Below, piece by piece: positions 1 through 6,456 of a stretch of 14,258 nt of DNA (positions are counted from its first letter, which is position 1; the number at the start of each line of letters is the position of its first letter). Origin of the DNA: CANHBY01 sp031376995 (GTDB lineage: Bacteria; Pseudomonadota; Gammaproteobacteria; Burkholderiales; Burkholderiaceae_C); NCBI GenBank assembly GCA_031376995.1, contig JANMEO010000272.1:1-14258 (forward strand), in the 5' to 3' direction. The notes under the pieces are model-generated. The model was not told the origin of the DNA. It saw only the letters and a list, made by a program, of their open reading frames with translations, and searched no databases. A program made the position numbers and the translations under genes.

Positions 1-167
1 GCGGCGATGGCGGCTGCATACCGGCTGTTAGCTAACGAGAACGTCAGCTCCAGCGATTTGCTAGAAGCGCATGCGCGCAGAGTCGGTCGTATTGTGTCTG
101 CAAGACACAATCGAGCTGAATTTTGACGGGCGAGCGAGCAATGCGCGGCCTGGGACCCTTGCGCTAT
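1..167 (+). pseudogene. IS4/Tn5-type transposase remnant, frameshifted and truncated at both ends
   Basis: Three frames must be joined to read it. Frame 1 (about 1-70) gives AAYRLLANENVSSSDLLEAH, which matches the N-terminal region of IS4-family (Tn5-like) transposases. Frame 2 (about 71-146) gives RAESVVLCLQDTIELNFDG, which holds the first catalytic Asp of the DDE triad in the family motif LQDTTELxF. Frame 3 (147-161) gives GLGPL, the next conserved family block. Two frameshifts are therefore needed, and the 5' part lies outside the window. The similarity stops at about 167, exactly where the 47-bp repeat shared with 5344-5390 begins. The family assignment is from remembered motifs. The fragment cannot make an active enzyme. 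Confidence 0.75.
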
Positions 168-212
168 CATCCGGAACAGTCGTCAAACTGTTACCAAAGT
201 TTGAACCACGCC
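166..212 (+). repeat. Left copy of a 47-bp direct repeat flanking the toxin operon
   Basis: Aligned without gaps to 5344-5390 it is identical at 37 of 47 positions. In the first 28 positions 25 match, including the shared 11-mer TCAAACTGTTA (183-193 and 5361-5371). It abuts the end of the transposase remnant and ends two bases before the toxin stop codon. Within it, AACAGT-N6-ACTGTT (175-192) is a small inverted repeat, but no T-run follows on the minus strand, so it is a poor terminator. Confidence 0.7.
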
Positions 213-213
213 C

Positions 214-2064
214 TTATGGTGGCGCCGCAGCCAGCGTCTGCGCCAATGCCTGCATATTCTCGGCCAGCGACTTGAGCTCGGTGTCTTTGATATCTACCGC
301 CAGCATCTCGTAAGTCACCTTCTCGGCTTTGAGCTGAGCCTCAATTGTGGCCAGCGCGACGTTTTTGGGGACGACACCGAAAAATTTGGTTTGCGTGGGG
401 GACATGTTGATGACCAGGCGCTCCGAGCCGACCCGCAAAGTTGCCTTTCCTCCGGATGGGGCGAGACGCTCGATATCGCGCCTGACCTGCCCTCCGCGCT
501 CGGAAAGCGCGTACTCGGTCATGATGTCTTCGATCTTTTCCGAGAAGGGCTGGCCGGCCAGCTTCGCTTCGGCTTGACGATCGCGCCATACATCCTTGGC
601 GTTGGCGCGCAGCTCTGCTTTATCGGCTTGGGTCAGTGAGGACGTGGAACCTTTGGCCAGGCTGAGTTCGCGTGCGGCGTTCTTACCTGCCTTGGCTTCG
701 AAGACACCGACGATGTGGAGTTCCCCGTTGTTGCGGAAGGCCAAAATGCCATCAGAGATCTGGCGACCTTTCAGATCTCTGATCATATGGCCAGGGATGA
801 ACTCCAGCTTTTTGCCTACAGGCACTTTGAGGCCCAATGCCATTTCTCCGGCGCGCGTACGCAGCCAAGGCATGAGTTGGCTCTCAATCAGCTCTTCCAA
901 TAGCTGCCCTTTCAGATGATCTACGTTGGGGCCTTTCTCCAGAACGCGCAGCAGCGCAGGTGCATCCAAGGACTTCATTGCTGCATTGGACTTCTGTAGC
1001 TGGCCCAGCAAGTTGCCTACCGCCGGATCGATGACCGACGAGGCAGCGCCAGATCCTTTGACGATCGCCGGAATCGCAGAAGCTGCGTCCTTCGCCGTTT
1101 GGCCCACCAGTTGCTTCTGCGCGCAAAGCTCAGCTCCAGCCTGTTCCACCTGCCTAAGGGCCTTGCCTCCCGAGGCCGTCTCGGCCCGACCGCTAGCGCT
1201 CACCACCTTGCTCCAGCCCGCAGCCTCACGCCCGTAGAGCGAGACCAGACGCGCCTCGGTGTAGAGGATCCTGCCGCCCTTTACCAAACGCCCTGCGATG
1301 GGAAGCAGGACCGTGGCGGCCAAGATGCCCCGCTCCACGTCGGTCAGCTTGTATCCGAACAGGTCGCGGCCTGCGTAGGCCTCGTACGCAGCTACGACAT
1401 TGCCTACATAAGGAATAAGGCTGATCGCCAGCTCCATGCCCTCTACTACGGCGGGCCGATCGATGGGGATGGCGCGCACTTCGCTGTCAAGCGGAGCTTC
1501 TTGCGCCATTCGGATCTCCACCACCAGATCCATTCGCTCGCTGAGCATGGTGGCCAAGCCTGCTTGGGCGCTCATGGACATGACGGGTTTGGAGTTGGGC
1601 TGGGTCTTGAACCAGGCCAGCAATTCGCTGGCAACCAGAGCCATGGTCTCTCCGATGATCGGCTTCTCGCCGTAGACGAGATAGCTCACGCCATTTTGCT
1701 TGTCGATCACCGCATGCTGACGCACGCGTTTGTCGGCGATCAGCTGCTTGCCTAGATCGACATACTCGCCGAATTTGCGGGCGTAGTCGGCAGGGAGAAG
1801 ATACTGCGGGTTGAGTTCGCCATCAGCCTGGCTCTCGCAGTCCGAACGCCACCGATCCGCGCCTCTGAGCCCGCGGTTGTTGGAGGGCATTTTGTCGTAG
1901 ACCAGTACCGAATTCGGGGTCTTCAGCTGCTCGGCCATGATCTGACTGGCGCGTCTGGACACCGCGATCATCGACACCCCGGCCGTCCCGCTTCTCAGCA
2001 GGGACGACAGGCGCGTGTTCTCCTCGGCCAGGGCTGCCTCGTAGTCCTTGATGTTTCCCGTCAT
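214..2064 (-). CDS. Polymorphic-toxin-like protein: pre-toxin TG-like segment plus C-terminal PD-(D/E)XK-type nuclease domain
   Basis: 616 aa. Residues 1-200 resemble nothing I recognise. Residues about 205-265 (IPYVGNVVAAYEAYAGRDLF, then KLTDVERG and LLPIAGRLVKGGR) follow the pattern of the pre-toxin TG domain, which precedes toxin domains in secreted bacterial toxins. Residues about 380-575 look like a restriction-endonuclease-fold nuclease: KGQLLEEL with E389/E390, SDG with D438, then a beta-strand and FEAK with E456 and K458, which is the D...ExK signature. The likely role is to cleave nucleic acid in a target cell after delivery; this is inference. No signal peptide is visible. The start ATG lies 27 nt after the stop of the 1038-aa gene, with a weak GGACGAG-like ribosome site and an in-frame TGA upstream. 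The operon order implies co-expression. No immunity gene follows the stop. A non-toxin nuclease role is the main alternative. Confidence 0.72.
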   Translation of the reverse strand: MTGNIKDYEAALAEENTRLSSLLRSGTAGVSMIAVSRRASQIMAEQLKTPNSVLVYDKMPSNNRGLRGADRWRSDCESQADGELNPQYLLPADYARKFGEYVDLGKQLIADKRVRQHAVIDKQNGVSYLVYGEKPIIGETMALVASELLAWFKTQPNSKPVMSMSAQAGLATMLSERMDLVVEIRMAQEAPLDSEVRAIPIDRPAVVEGMELAISLIPYVGNVVAAYEAYAGRDLFGYKLTDVERGILAATVLLPIAGRLVKGGRILYTEARLVSLYGREAAGWSKVVSASGRAETASGGKALRQVEQAGAELCAQKQLVGQTAKDAASAIPAIVKGSGAASSVIDPAVGNLLGQLQKSNAAMKSLDAPALLRVLEKGPNVDHLKGQLLEELIESQLMPWLRTRAGEMALGLKVPVGKKLEFIPGHMIRDLKGRQISDGILAFRNNGELHIVGVFEAKAGKNAARELSLAKGSTSSLTQADKAELRANAKDVWRDRQAEAKLAGQPFSEKIEDIMTEYALSERGGQVRRDIERLAPSGGKATLRVGSERLVINMSPTQTKFFGVVPKNVALATIEAQLKAEKVTYEMLAVDIKDTELKSLAENMQALAQTLAAAPP

Positions 2065-2091
2065 CGCATCTCGTCCGTGTCGATATAGCGA

Positions 2092-5000
2092 TCAGACCTC
2101 CACCCACTCTCCATCGGGGTTTTGGGCCCATTTGGGAAGTTTATCGTCGGGTCGCAGGTGCACCAGGGAGGTGGGGATACGTACGGTCCACGGATCGCCC
2201 TGCGCAATCTCGTCTCCGGGCCGATCCAAGCGCTCGGCGATCTCGTCTGCGATGGGCAGGTAAAGTGGGCTGCTGATGGTCGGCAACGGGCCGCCTTCCC
2301 ACAGCTCGCCGTAGGTCACGAAATGGTCGATGGCACCCTCGAAACCAAGGCGGGCCGGGACGCAAACGCGGCAGTATCCGGCCTTGAGGAACTGCGTGAA
2401 GAGAGGATCGGGATCGTCGTAGGCAACGCGCTCATCCCACTGGCTTTTGCGGCCCCAGAAATAGGGATAGGTGACCCAAGTCAGGTGCTCCCATTCAAAC
2501 GCCTGTTCGAAGAAGCGTACGTAGGCCCCTTCCTTTGCAGCTTCGGAGACATTGATCTGCGGCAGGCCGGTGCTGGGCGCGGCATGGATGGCATTGAACA
2601 GGTCGTAGTGCTGGTCGGTGATGATGCTAATGCAGTCTTTCTTGAGCTCGTCTTTCATGCGCTCCAGATTCAGGGCGGGGTTGGCACCGCGGATCGCGAC
2701 ACCGGCCTGCATCTCGATGGAAGCCAGCTTTTCTTCGTACTCGCTCAGGCGAGCGCGGTAGGCCGACGTCAGCTTGGCGTGGGTCTCGGCGCGCCACTTT
2801 GCCAGGGCCCGATCGGAGCGCTTGCACTTGACCTCGATCGAGAATCCGAGACTGGCTACCCGGTTGGTGATCAGCGCAAAGGGAACCGAGCCGCTCTCAT
2901 TGCTCATGCTGACCGTGTGTATGGCTCGATAGGTCTTGTCAGCCTTCATGCTGACATCGAGGAAGTTGTTTCCTACAACTGCGAATAGTTTCCAGTTGTC
3001 GGCCCAGAAGAATACCAAAGTACCGATGTAGGCGGTGATGGCCTCATAGCCATCGTCGATAACGATCTGGCCGGAGTGGCTCAGCATCGTTGGAGGCTGT
3101 TCGTCGGTGGCCTTGAAGTCCACCGCCTTGATTTTGTACATCTCCGGGGGCGGATCGACATCAGTTGCTGAGTAGGCTGCAACCCAGTCACCGTAATTGA
3201 CCTCGGAGATCTCTTGGGGGGTCAGGGTGAACTCTTCAGGCTTCTCCAATTCGACGCTGCTTTCGTGCGCCATTCGCATGGCCTTGATCAGGAACGCAGC
3301 CGGCTCGGGCACCATGAAGTCGAACATCGTGCGCAGGCCGTAGTTGAACATCTGGGCCCGATAGACCTTGTTGACCCACTGGTAGACGCCGGAGATGTGC
3401 CCGGCACCGCCCACATTGTCCAGCTTGTGCACGTTCTTCTCAGTGACCTCATTGGTCACCCGCAAGGAGGAACGTTCGAGCACCCGTTCGCTGATCTTGT
3501 TGGAACTGCGCTGGGTAACGTCCTGGGAAAAACTGGAAGCGGACTTGGTGGATTCTTCCTTCGAGCGGGACATCGATCCCTCGGCGCTGGCAGTGAACTC
3601 TACGGTAGGTCCGTACTTGCCCGATACCGTCAATCCGGCCTTGAGCGAGGCGTCTTCTTTGATGGTCTGGTTGCTTTCGCGTGTCATCTCGAAGCGGTCG
3701 GTGGTTTCCAGCTCGCGTTCTTCGGAGGTCGAGATTTCGGTTTCGACGAAGGTCAGCTGTTCGGTCTCGCGTCGCGTGGTGTGCTCCCGTTCTTTGCCTT
3801 CGCCCTTGAGCACGTTCTCGATATGCGCCACATCTGCACGCTCGTACCCGACCAGCTGCTGGCGGACCATGAGCAGATCAGCAACGCCCGCTGGAGAAAC
3901 CTTGCCGCGAGAGGTGGGCACGCTGGCCAGACCCGGGAAGGGAATGAATGGCATGAACGCAAGGGCCTCATTGAAGTCGTAGGCCGAACTCCAGAGCGAG
4001 ACTTTGGTGGTCTTGGTGGCGACCAGAGTGTTGCCTACCTTGCGCAAGCGCCGCTCGACCAAGGGGCCTGTTGCAGCCTGCAGTTTCCTCTGCGTGTTTT
4101 CCCGAGCTAACGTCAGCGTAGCGACCATTTTCTCGATCCCATCGCGTTCGGCCGATAATTTTCCTGCGGCCAAGGTCTTGTGGGTCTGTTCCGAGAGCGC
4201 GCGGACCGCTTCGGGAAGGAGGCGAAGCCCTTCTTTGCGGAACTGGGCTAGCGAGACCGCTGGGGCACCGGCCGAAGAGGTTGATCGAACGGTTGTCTTC
4301 TCGATGGTGGGTGCGATGGAGTTGAATCGCGACGGGATTTCGTCCCTGGGCGCTTCGATCAGCCGCTCGAAGTGCTTGAGCTGCATGTCCGAAAGCTTCT
4401 CCGAGAATGAGGCGCTGTGCCGAAGCATCGACTCCAGTTCCAAGCCCGCAGTCGGCGGTTGGCTCTCGGACGGTTCTTGGATACTGACCTCAAAACTGGG
4501 GCCGTTCAGTTGGGTGAGTTCTTGCAGCGCAGAACCGAGCTCGCGATGCTTGGCCACTAGACCCTCGATCGCCTTGGTCCGCCCCTCTTGCTGTTTTTCG
4601 CGCTCCTGGTCGGCTTTCTTTCGGTCGGCATCGGAGGGGCGAAGAACCGAAGGCAGCCGATCTTTGGACGCAAGCTCGAGCGAGCGTCGGCGGTAGCGCT
4701 TCAAGGCGGCAGCGTTAGCAGGAAAATCCGGCTGGCTCGACACTTTCTCGACAAGTTCTATCGTTCGGAGCTGTTGAGTCAGCGCTTCTAAAGGCCTGCC
4801 GTGTTCGGCGGGAACTTGCTTGATAGCGGTGATGCTGTCGCGAAGCCTGGCCAAAGCTTGCTTGATGTCATCCGAGCCAGCCACATCGGGCGCCGATCTA
4901 TCGAAGGCCGATTCGATGGCCTGCGCGACCGCCTTTGCGCCCAAATCATGTTCGCGTTCGAGCGCATCTAGTTTTTCTGCAAGCGTTCCGATGGCTTTGC

Positions 5001-5208
5001 TTTGCGGTGTATCTTCGGGGCCGCCTATAAACTGGGGACTCTCGATGAAGGCGATGGCAAGCTCCTTGAGCCCCTCTCGATTGCCGGTACCGTCCAAACG
5101 CCGCAATGCATTTTGATAGGGCGAATCCTGCGTTAAGCGAATACTCGGATTGGCGGGGTCTTGTGCGACAGGCGGTCTATTCAGCACGAATCGAAACAGG
5201 GGTTCCAT
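2092..5208 (-). CDS. Large protein of unknown family, first gene of the toxin operon
   Basis: 1038 aa from the ATG at 5208. That start has AAGGAG (5222-5217) eight nt upstream; the in-frame GTG at 5217 overlaps that site and is an unlikely start. I do not recognise the family. With residues numbered from the GTG, 1-400 are mostly charged helix with probable coiled coil (about 195-235). Residues 475-600 are very rich in S, T and E with an alternating polar pattern (for example FVETEISTSEERELETTDRF). Residues 605-640 read like a compact conserved motif (HISGVYQWVNKVYRAQMFNY). The C-terminus has aromatic motifs (YPYFWGRK, DPDPLFTQFLKAG, VPARLGFEGA). There is no signal peptide or clear TM segment. 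It sits directly upstream of the nuclease toxin gene, so a carrier, scaffold or delivery role is a guess from context. The alternating S/T/E stretch could also suit a pore-forming strand region, but I cannot show that. Confidence 0.85.
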   Translation of the reverse strand: MEPLFRFVLNRPPVAQDPANPSIRLTQDSPYQNALRRLDGTGNREGLKELAIAFIESPQFIGGPEDTPQSKAIGTLAEKLDALEREHDLGAKAVAQAIESAFDRSAPDVAGSDDIKQALARLRDSITAIKQVPAEHGRPLEALTQQLRTIELVEKVSSQPDFPANAAALKRYRRRSLELASKDRLPSVLRPSDADRKKADQEREKQQEGRTKAIEGLVAKHRELGSALQELTQLNGPSFEVSIQEPSESQPPTAGLELESMLRHSASFSEKLSDMQLKHFERLIEAPRDEIPSRFNSIAPTIEKTTVRSTSSAGAPAVSLAQFRKEGLRLLPEAVRALSEQTHKTLAAGKLSAERDGIEKMVATLTLARENTQRKLQAATGPLVERRLRKVGNTLVATKTTKVSLWSSAYDFNEALAFMPFIPFPGLASVPTSRGKVSPAGVADLLMVRQQLVGYERADVAHIENVLKGEGKEREHTTRRETEQLTFVETEISTSEERELETTDRFEMTRESNQTIKEDASLKAGLTVSGKYGPTVEFTASAEGSMSRSKEESTKSASSFSQDVTQRSSNKISERVLERSSLRVTNEVTEKNVHKLDNVGGAGHISGVYQWVNKVYRAQMFNYGLRTMFDFMVPEPAAFLIKAMRMAHESSVELEKPEEFTLTPQEISEVNYGDWVAAYSATDVDPPPEMYKIKAVDFKATDEQPPTMLSHSGQIVIDDGYEAITAYIGTLVFFWADNWKLFAVVGNNFLDVSMKADKTYRAIHTVSMSNESGSVPFALITNRVASLGFSIEVKCKRSDRALAKWRAETHAKLTSAYRARLSEYEEKLASIEMQAGVAIRGANPALNLERMKDELKKDCISIITDQHYDLFNAIHAAPSTGLPQINVSEAAKEGAYVRFFEQAFEWEHLTWVTYPYFWGRKSQWDERVAYDDPDPLFTQFLKAGYCRVCVPARLGFEGAIDHFVTYGELWEGGPLPTISSPLYLPIADEIAERLDRPGDEIAQGDPWTVRIPTSLVHLRPDDKLPKWAQNPDGEWVEV

Positions 5209-5216
5209 ACGCAACA

Positions 5217-5222
5217 CTCCTT
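5217..5222 (-). promoter_or_regulatory. Ribosome binding site fixing the ATG start of the 1038-aa gene
   Basis: AAGGAG on the minus strand, with an 8-nt spacer to the ATG at 5208-5206. It decides the start against the GTG at 5217-5215, which overlaps the site. Confidence 0.8.
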
Positions 5223-5251
5223 AGAATTATGCCAATTGGGCAGCTGAAATC

Positions 5252-5259
5252 GGGGGGGG
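5252..5259. repeat. G8 homopolymer tract in the leader of the 1038-aa gene
   Basis: Eight consecutive G on the plus strand (C8 in the minus-strand transcript), 44 nt upstream of the ATG at 5208. Tracts of this length can slip during replication. Here that would alter promoter or leader spacing and not a reading frame. Confidence 0.75.
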
Positions 5260-5312
5260 CAGCGTAGTTCAAAAAGTGCTGTTTTCGGGTAACACAGGCG
5301 GTCAAAGTCCGT

Positions 5313-5328
5313 ACCCTGGTTTCAGGGT
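5313..5328. repeat. Small perfect hairpin ACCCTG-GTTT-CAGGGT
   Basis: A six-base-pair stem with a four-base loop, in the upstream region of the toxin operon. No T-run follows on either strand, so it is more likely an operator-like or incidental structure than a terminator. Confidence 0.45.
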
Positions 5329-5343
5329 GAGGACTGACGGGAA

Positions 5344-5390
5344 ATCATCCTGAACTGTCCTCAAACTGTTAACCTGATTTGCACCAAGCC
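5344..5390 (+). repeat. Right copy of the 47-bp direct repeat flanking the toxin operon
   Basis: Same orientation as the copy at 166-212, with 37 of 47 positions identical. The two copies are offset by 5178 bp and enclose both toxin-operon genes. This copy also contains AACTGT twice at an 11-bp period (5353-5358 and 5364-5369) and the palindrome GTTAAC, so a protein-binding role is an alternative to a recombination scar. Confidence 0.7.
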
Positions 5391-5582
5391 TCGCAACGCA
5401 CCTCTAACGGAACCCTCAGCGGCAGAGCCCGCAGCGCAATCTTCGGTTAATGCGCCGCGCACGGTCGGTTCGTTGGCGAACATTGCGACGATGGCCCAAG
5501 GATTTGCTGCGTAGACAAACGCACAGACCGGCCGCATTCGCAGCCTCTGTGACTGAACCCTTCAATCTCTTGGACGACACCG

Positions 5583-5626
5583 CATCTTCAGGTTGAATGG
5601 GTATATACCCATCGGAACTGAAGATG
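5583..5626. promoter_or_regulatory. 44-bp nested palindrome upstream of the ABC operon (operator or paired element ends)
   Basis: The core ATGGGTATATACCCAT (5597-5612) is a perfect 16-bp palindrome. It is enclosed concentrically by the perfect 9-bp arms CATCTTCAG (5583-5591) and CTGAAGATG (5618-5626), all centred at 5604.5. A further direct copy of ATGGGTATAT follows at 5624-5633. It ends 58 bp before the ATPase start. This symmetry fits a dimeric regulator site, or two mobile-element ends lying head to head. No T-run argues against a terminator. Confidence 0.65.
5604..5626 (-). repeat. Left copy of the 23-bp inverted repeat bracketing the ABC operon
   Basis: Read on the minus strand it begins CATCTTCAGTTCCGA and ends GGGTATA. 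It matches 10311-10333 (plus strand) at 21 of 23 positions, including 15 identical bases in a row. It forms the right half of the nested palindrome. Confidence 0.75.
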
Positions 5627-5684
5627 GGTATATGTCGGCGATCGAACAGACCGCTTTGGCCAACCCGGTACACAGTAAACCACA

Positions 5685-6437
5685 ATGCCCGACAGCCCCC
5701 CCCAGCCAGCGCAGACCACCGCGCCACCCCAGGGCCCTTGCATCTTCACCGTCAAGGGACTGGCCAAGACCTACCAAATGGGTGAGGTGAAGGTCATCGC
5801 GCTGATCGATGTCGACCTGACGATCTACAAGGGCGAGTTCATCGTTTTGCTGGGGCCTTCGGGCAGTGGCAAGTCAACGCTGCTCAACATCCTGGGCGGG
5901 TTAGACAGCCCCACCAACGGGAGCGCACAGTTTGCAGCCCATGATTTGACGCTCGCCACGGACGCAGAATTGACCGGCTACCGCCGCGAGCATGTAGGGT
6001 TTGTCTTCCAGTTCTACAACTTGATCCCCAGCCTCACGGTGCGCGAGAACGTGGAGTTGGTAACCGACATTGCCACCAACCCCATGCCTGCCTTGGAGGC
6101 GTTGACACTGGTAGGCCTAGCGGACCGCGTGGATCACTTTCCTTCCCAACTCTCGGGCGGCGAACAGCAGCGGGTGGCAATTGCACGGGCCATCGTGAAG
6201 CGCCCGGACGTGCTGCTGTGCGACGAGCCCACAGGCGCGCTGGACTATGTGACCGGCAAGCTGGTGCTCGAAGTCATTGCCGACATTAACCGCGACCTGG
6301 GCACGACGGCCATCGTCATCACCCACAACGCGGCCATCAAAGGCATGGCTGATCGGGTGCTGTACCTGGGTGAAGGTCGGGTGCAGCGCATCGAGGTCAA
6401 CGCCCACAAGCTCAAGCCCTCCGAGCTGACTTGGTAG
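5685..6437 (+). CDS. ABC transporter ATP-binding protein, MacB/LolD/DevA type
   Basis: 250 aa with all the expected motifs: Walker A GPSGSGKST (57-65), Q-loop Q109 in FVFQFYNL, signature LSGGEQQ (156-162), Walker B VLLCDE (176-181) and H-loop H214. The sequence style belongs to the ATPases that pair with FtsX-like permeases, which drive mechanotransmission or export of peptides, lipids or drugs instead of ordinary substrate uptake. It would act at the cytoplasmic face of the inner membrane. It is the first gene of a three-gene operon, with 19 nt to the permease. No clear ribosome site precedes the ATG. It was chosen because the ABC fold begins soon after it (FTVKGL, 21-26); a Met at residue 32 would cut into the fold. 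A C8 tract covers codons 4-7, so slippage there would knock out translation. Confidence 0.93.
   Translation: MPDSPPQPAQTTAPPQGPCIFTVKGLAKTYQMGEVKVIALIDVDLTIYKGEFIVLLGPSGSGKSTLLNILGGLDSPTNGSAQFAAHDLTLATDAELTGYRREHVGFVFQFYNLIPSLTVRENVELVTDIATNPMPALEALTLVGLADRVDHFPSQLSGGEQQRVAIARAIVKRPDVLLCDEPTGALDYVTGKLVLEVIADINRDLGTTAIVITHNAAIKGMADRVLYLGEGRVQRIEVNAHKLKPSELTW
5696..5703 (+). repeat. C8 homopolymer at codons 4-7 of the ATPase gene
   Basis: Eight consecutive C spanning the codons for S-P-P-Q. A gain or loss of one base would frameshift the gene almost at its start. This is the usual position of a contingency (phase-variation) tract, but length eight in GC-rich DNA is only suggestive. Confidence 0.7.
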
Positions 6438-6456
6438 CCCACCTCGCAACGCTGAC

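Larger units (their letters stand above)
5209..5684. other. Divergent intergenic region between the toxin operon and the ABC exporter operon
   Basis: 476 bp with no convincing gene. It should hold the promoters for both operons. In order it contains the ribosome site of the 1038-aa gene, a G8 tract (5252-5259), a small hairpin (5313-5328), the right 47-bp repeat (5344-5390) and the nested palindrome (5583-5626). I found no good -35/-10 pair for either direction. CATAAT near 5231 on the minus strand is too close to the ribosome site to be a comfortable -10. Confidence 0.6.

Noticed and set aside
87..114. Near-perfect hairpin around ATTGTGTCT-GCA-AGACACAAT that looks like a terminator or operator
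   Set aside because: It coincides with the transposase codons for V-V-L-C-L-Q-D-T-I-E and has no T-run after it, so it is better explained as coding sequence of the remnant.
3214..4110. A 298-residue open frame on the plus strand inside the 1038-aa gene
   Set aside because: It is antisense to a clearly coding minus-strand frame with a good ribosome site. Its composition is that of a GC-rich shadow frame and no motif is recognisable.
5416..5727. Minus-strand open frame of 103 residues between the divergent operons
   Set aside because: It crosses the nested palindrome and overlaps the start of the ATPase gene. The Arg-rich, motif-free translation looks like a shadow frame.
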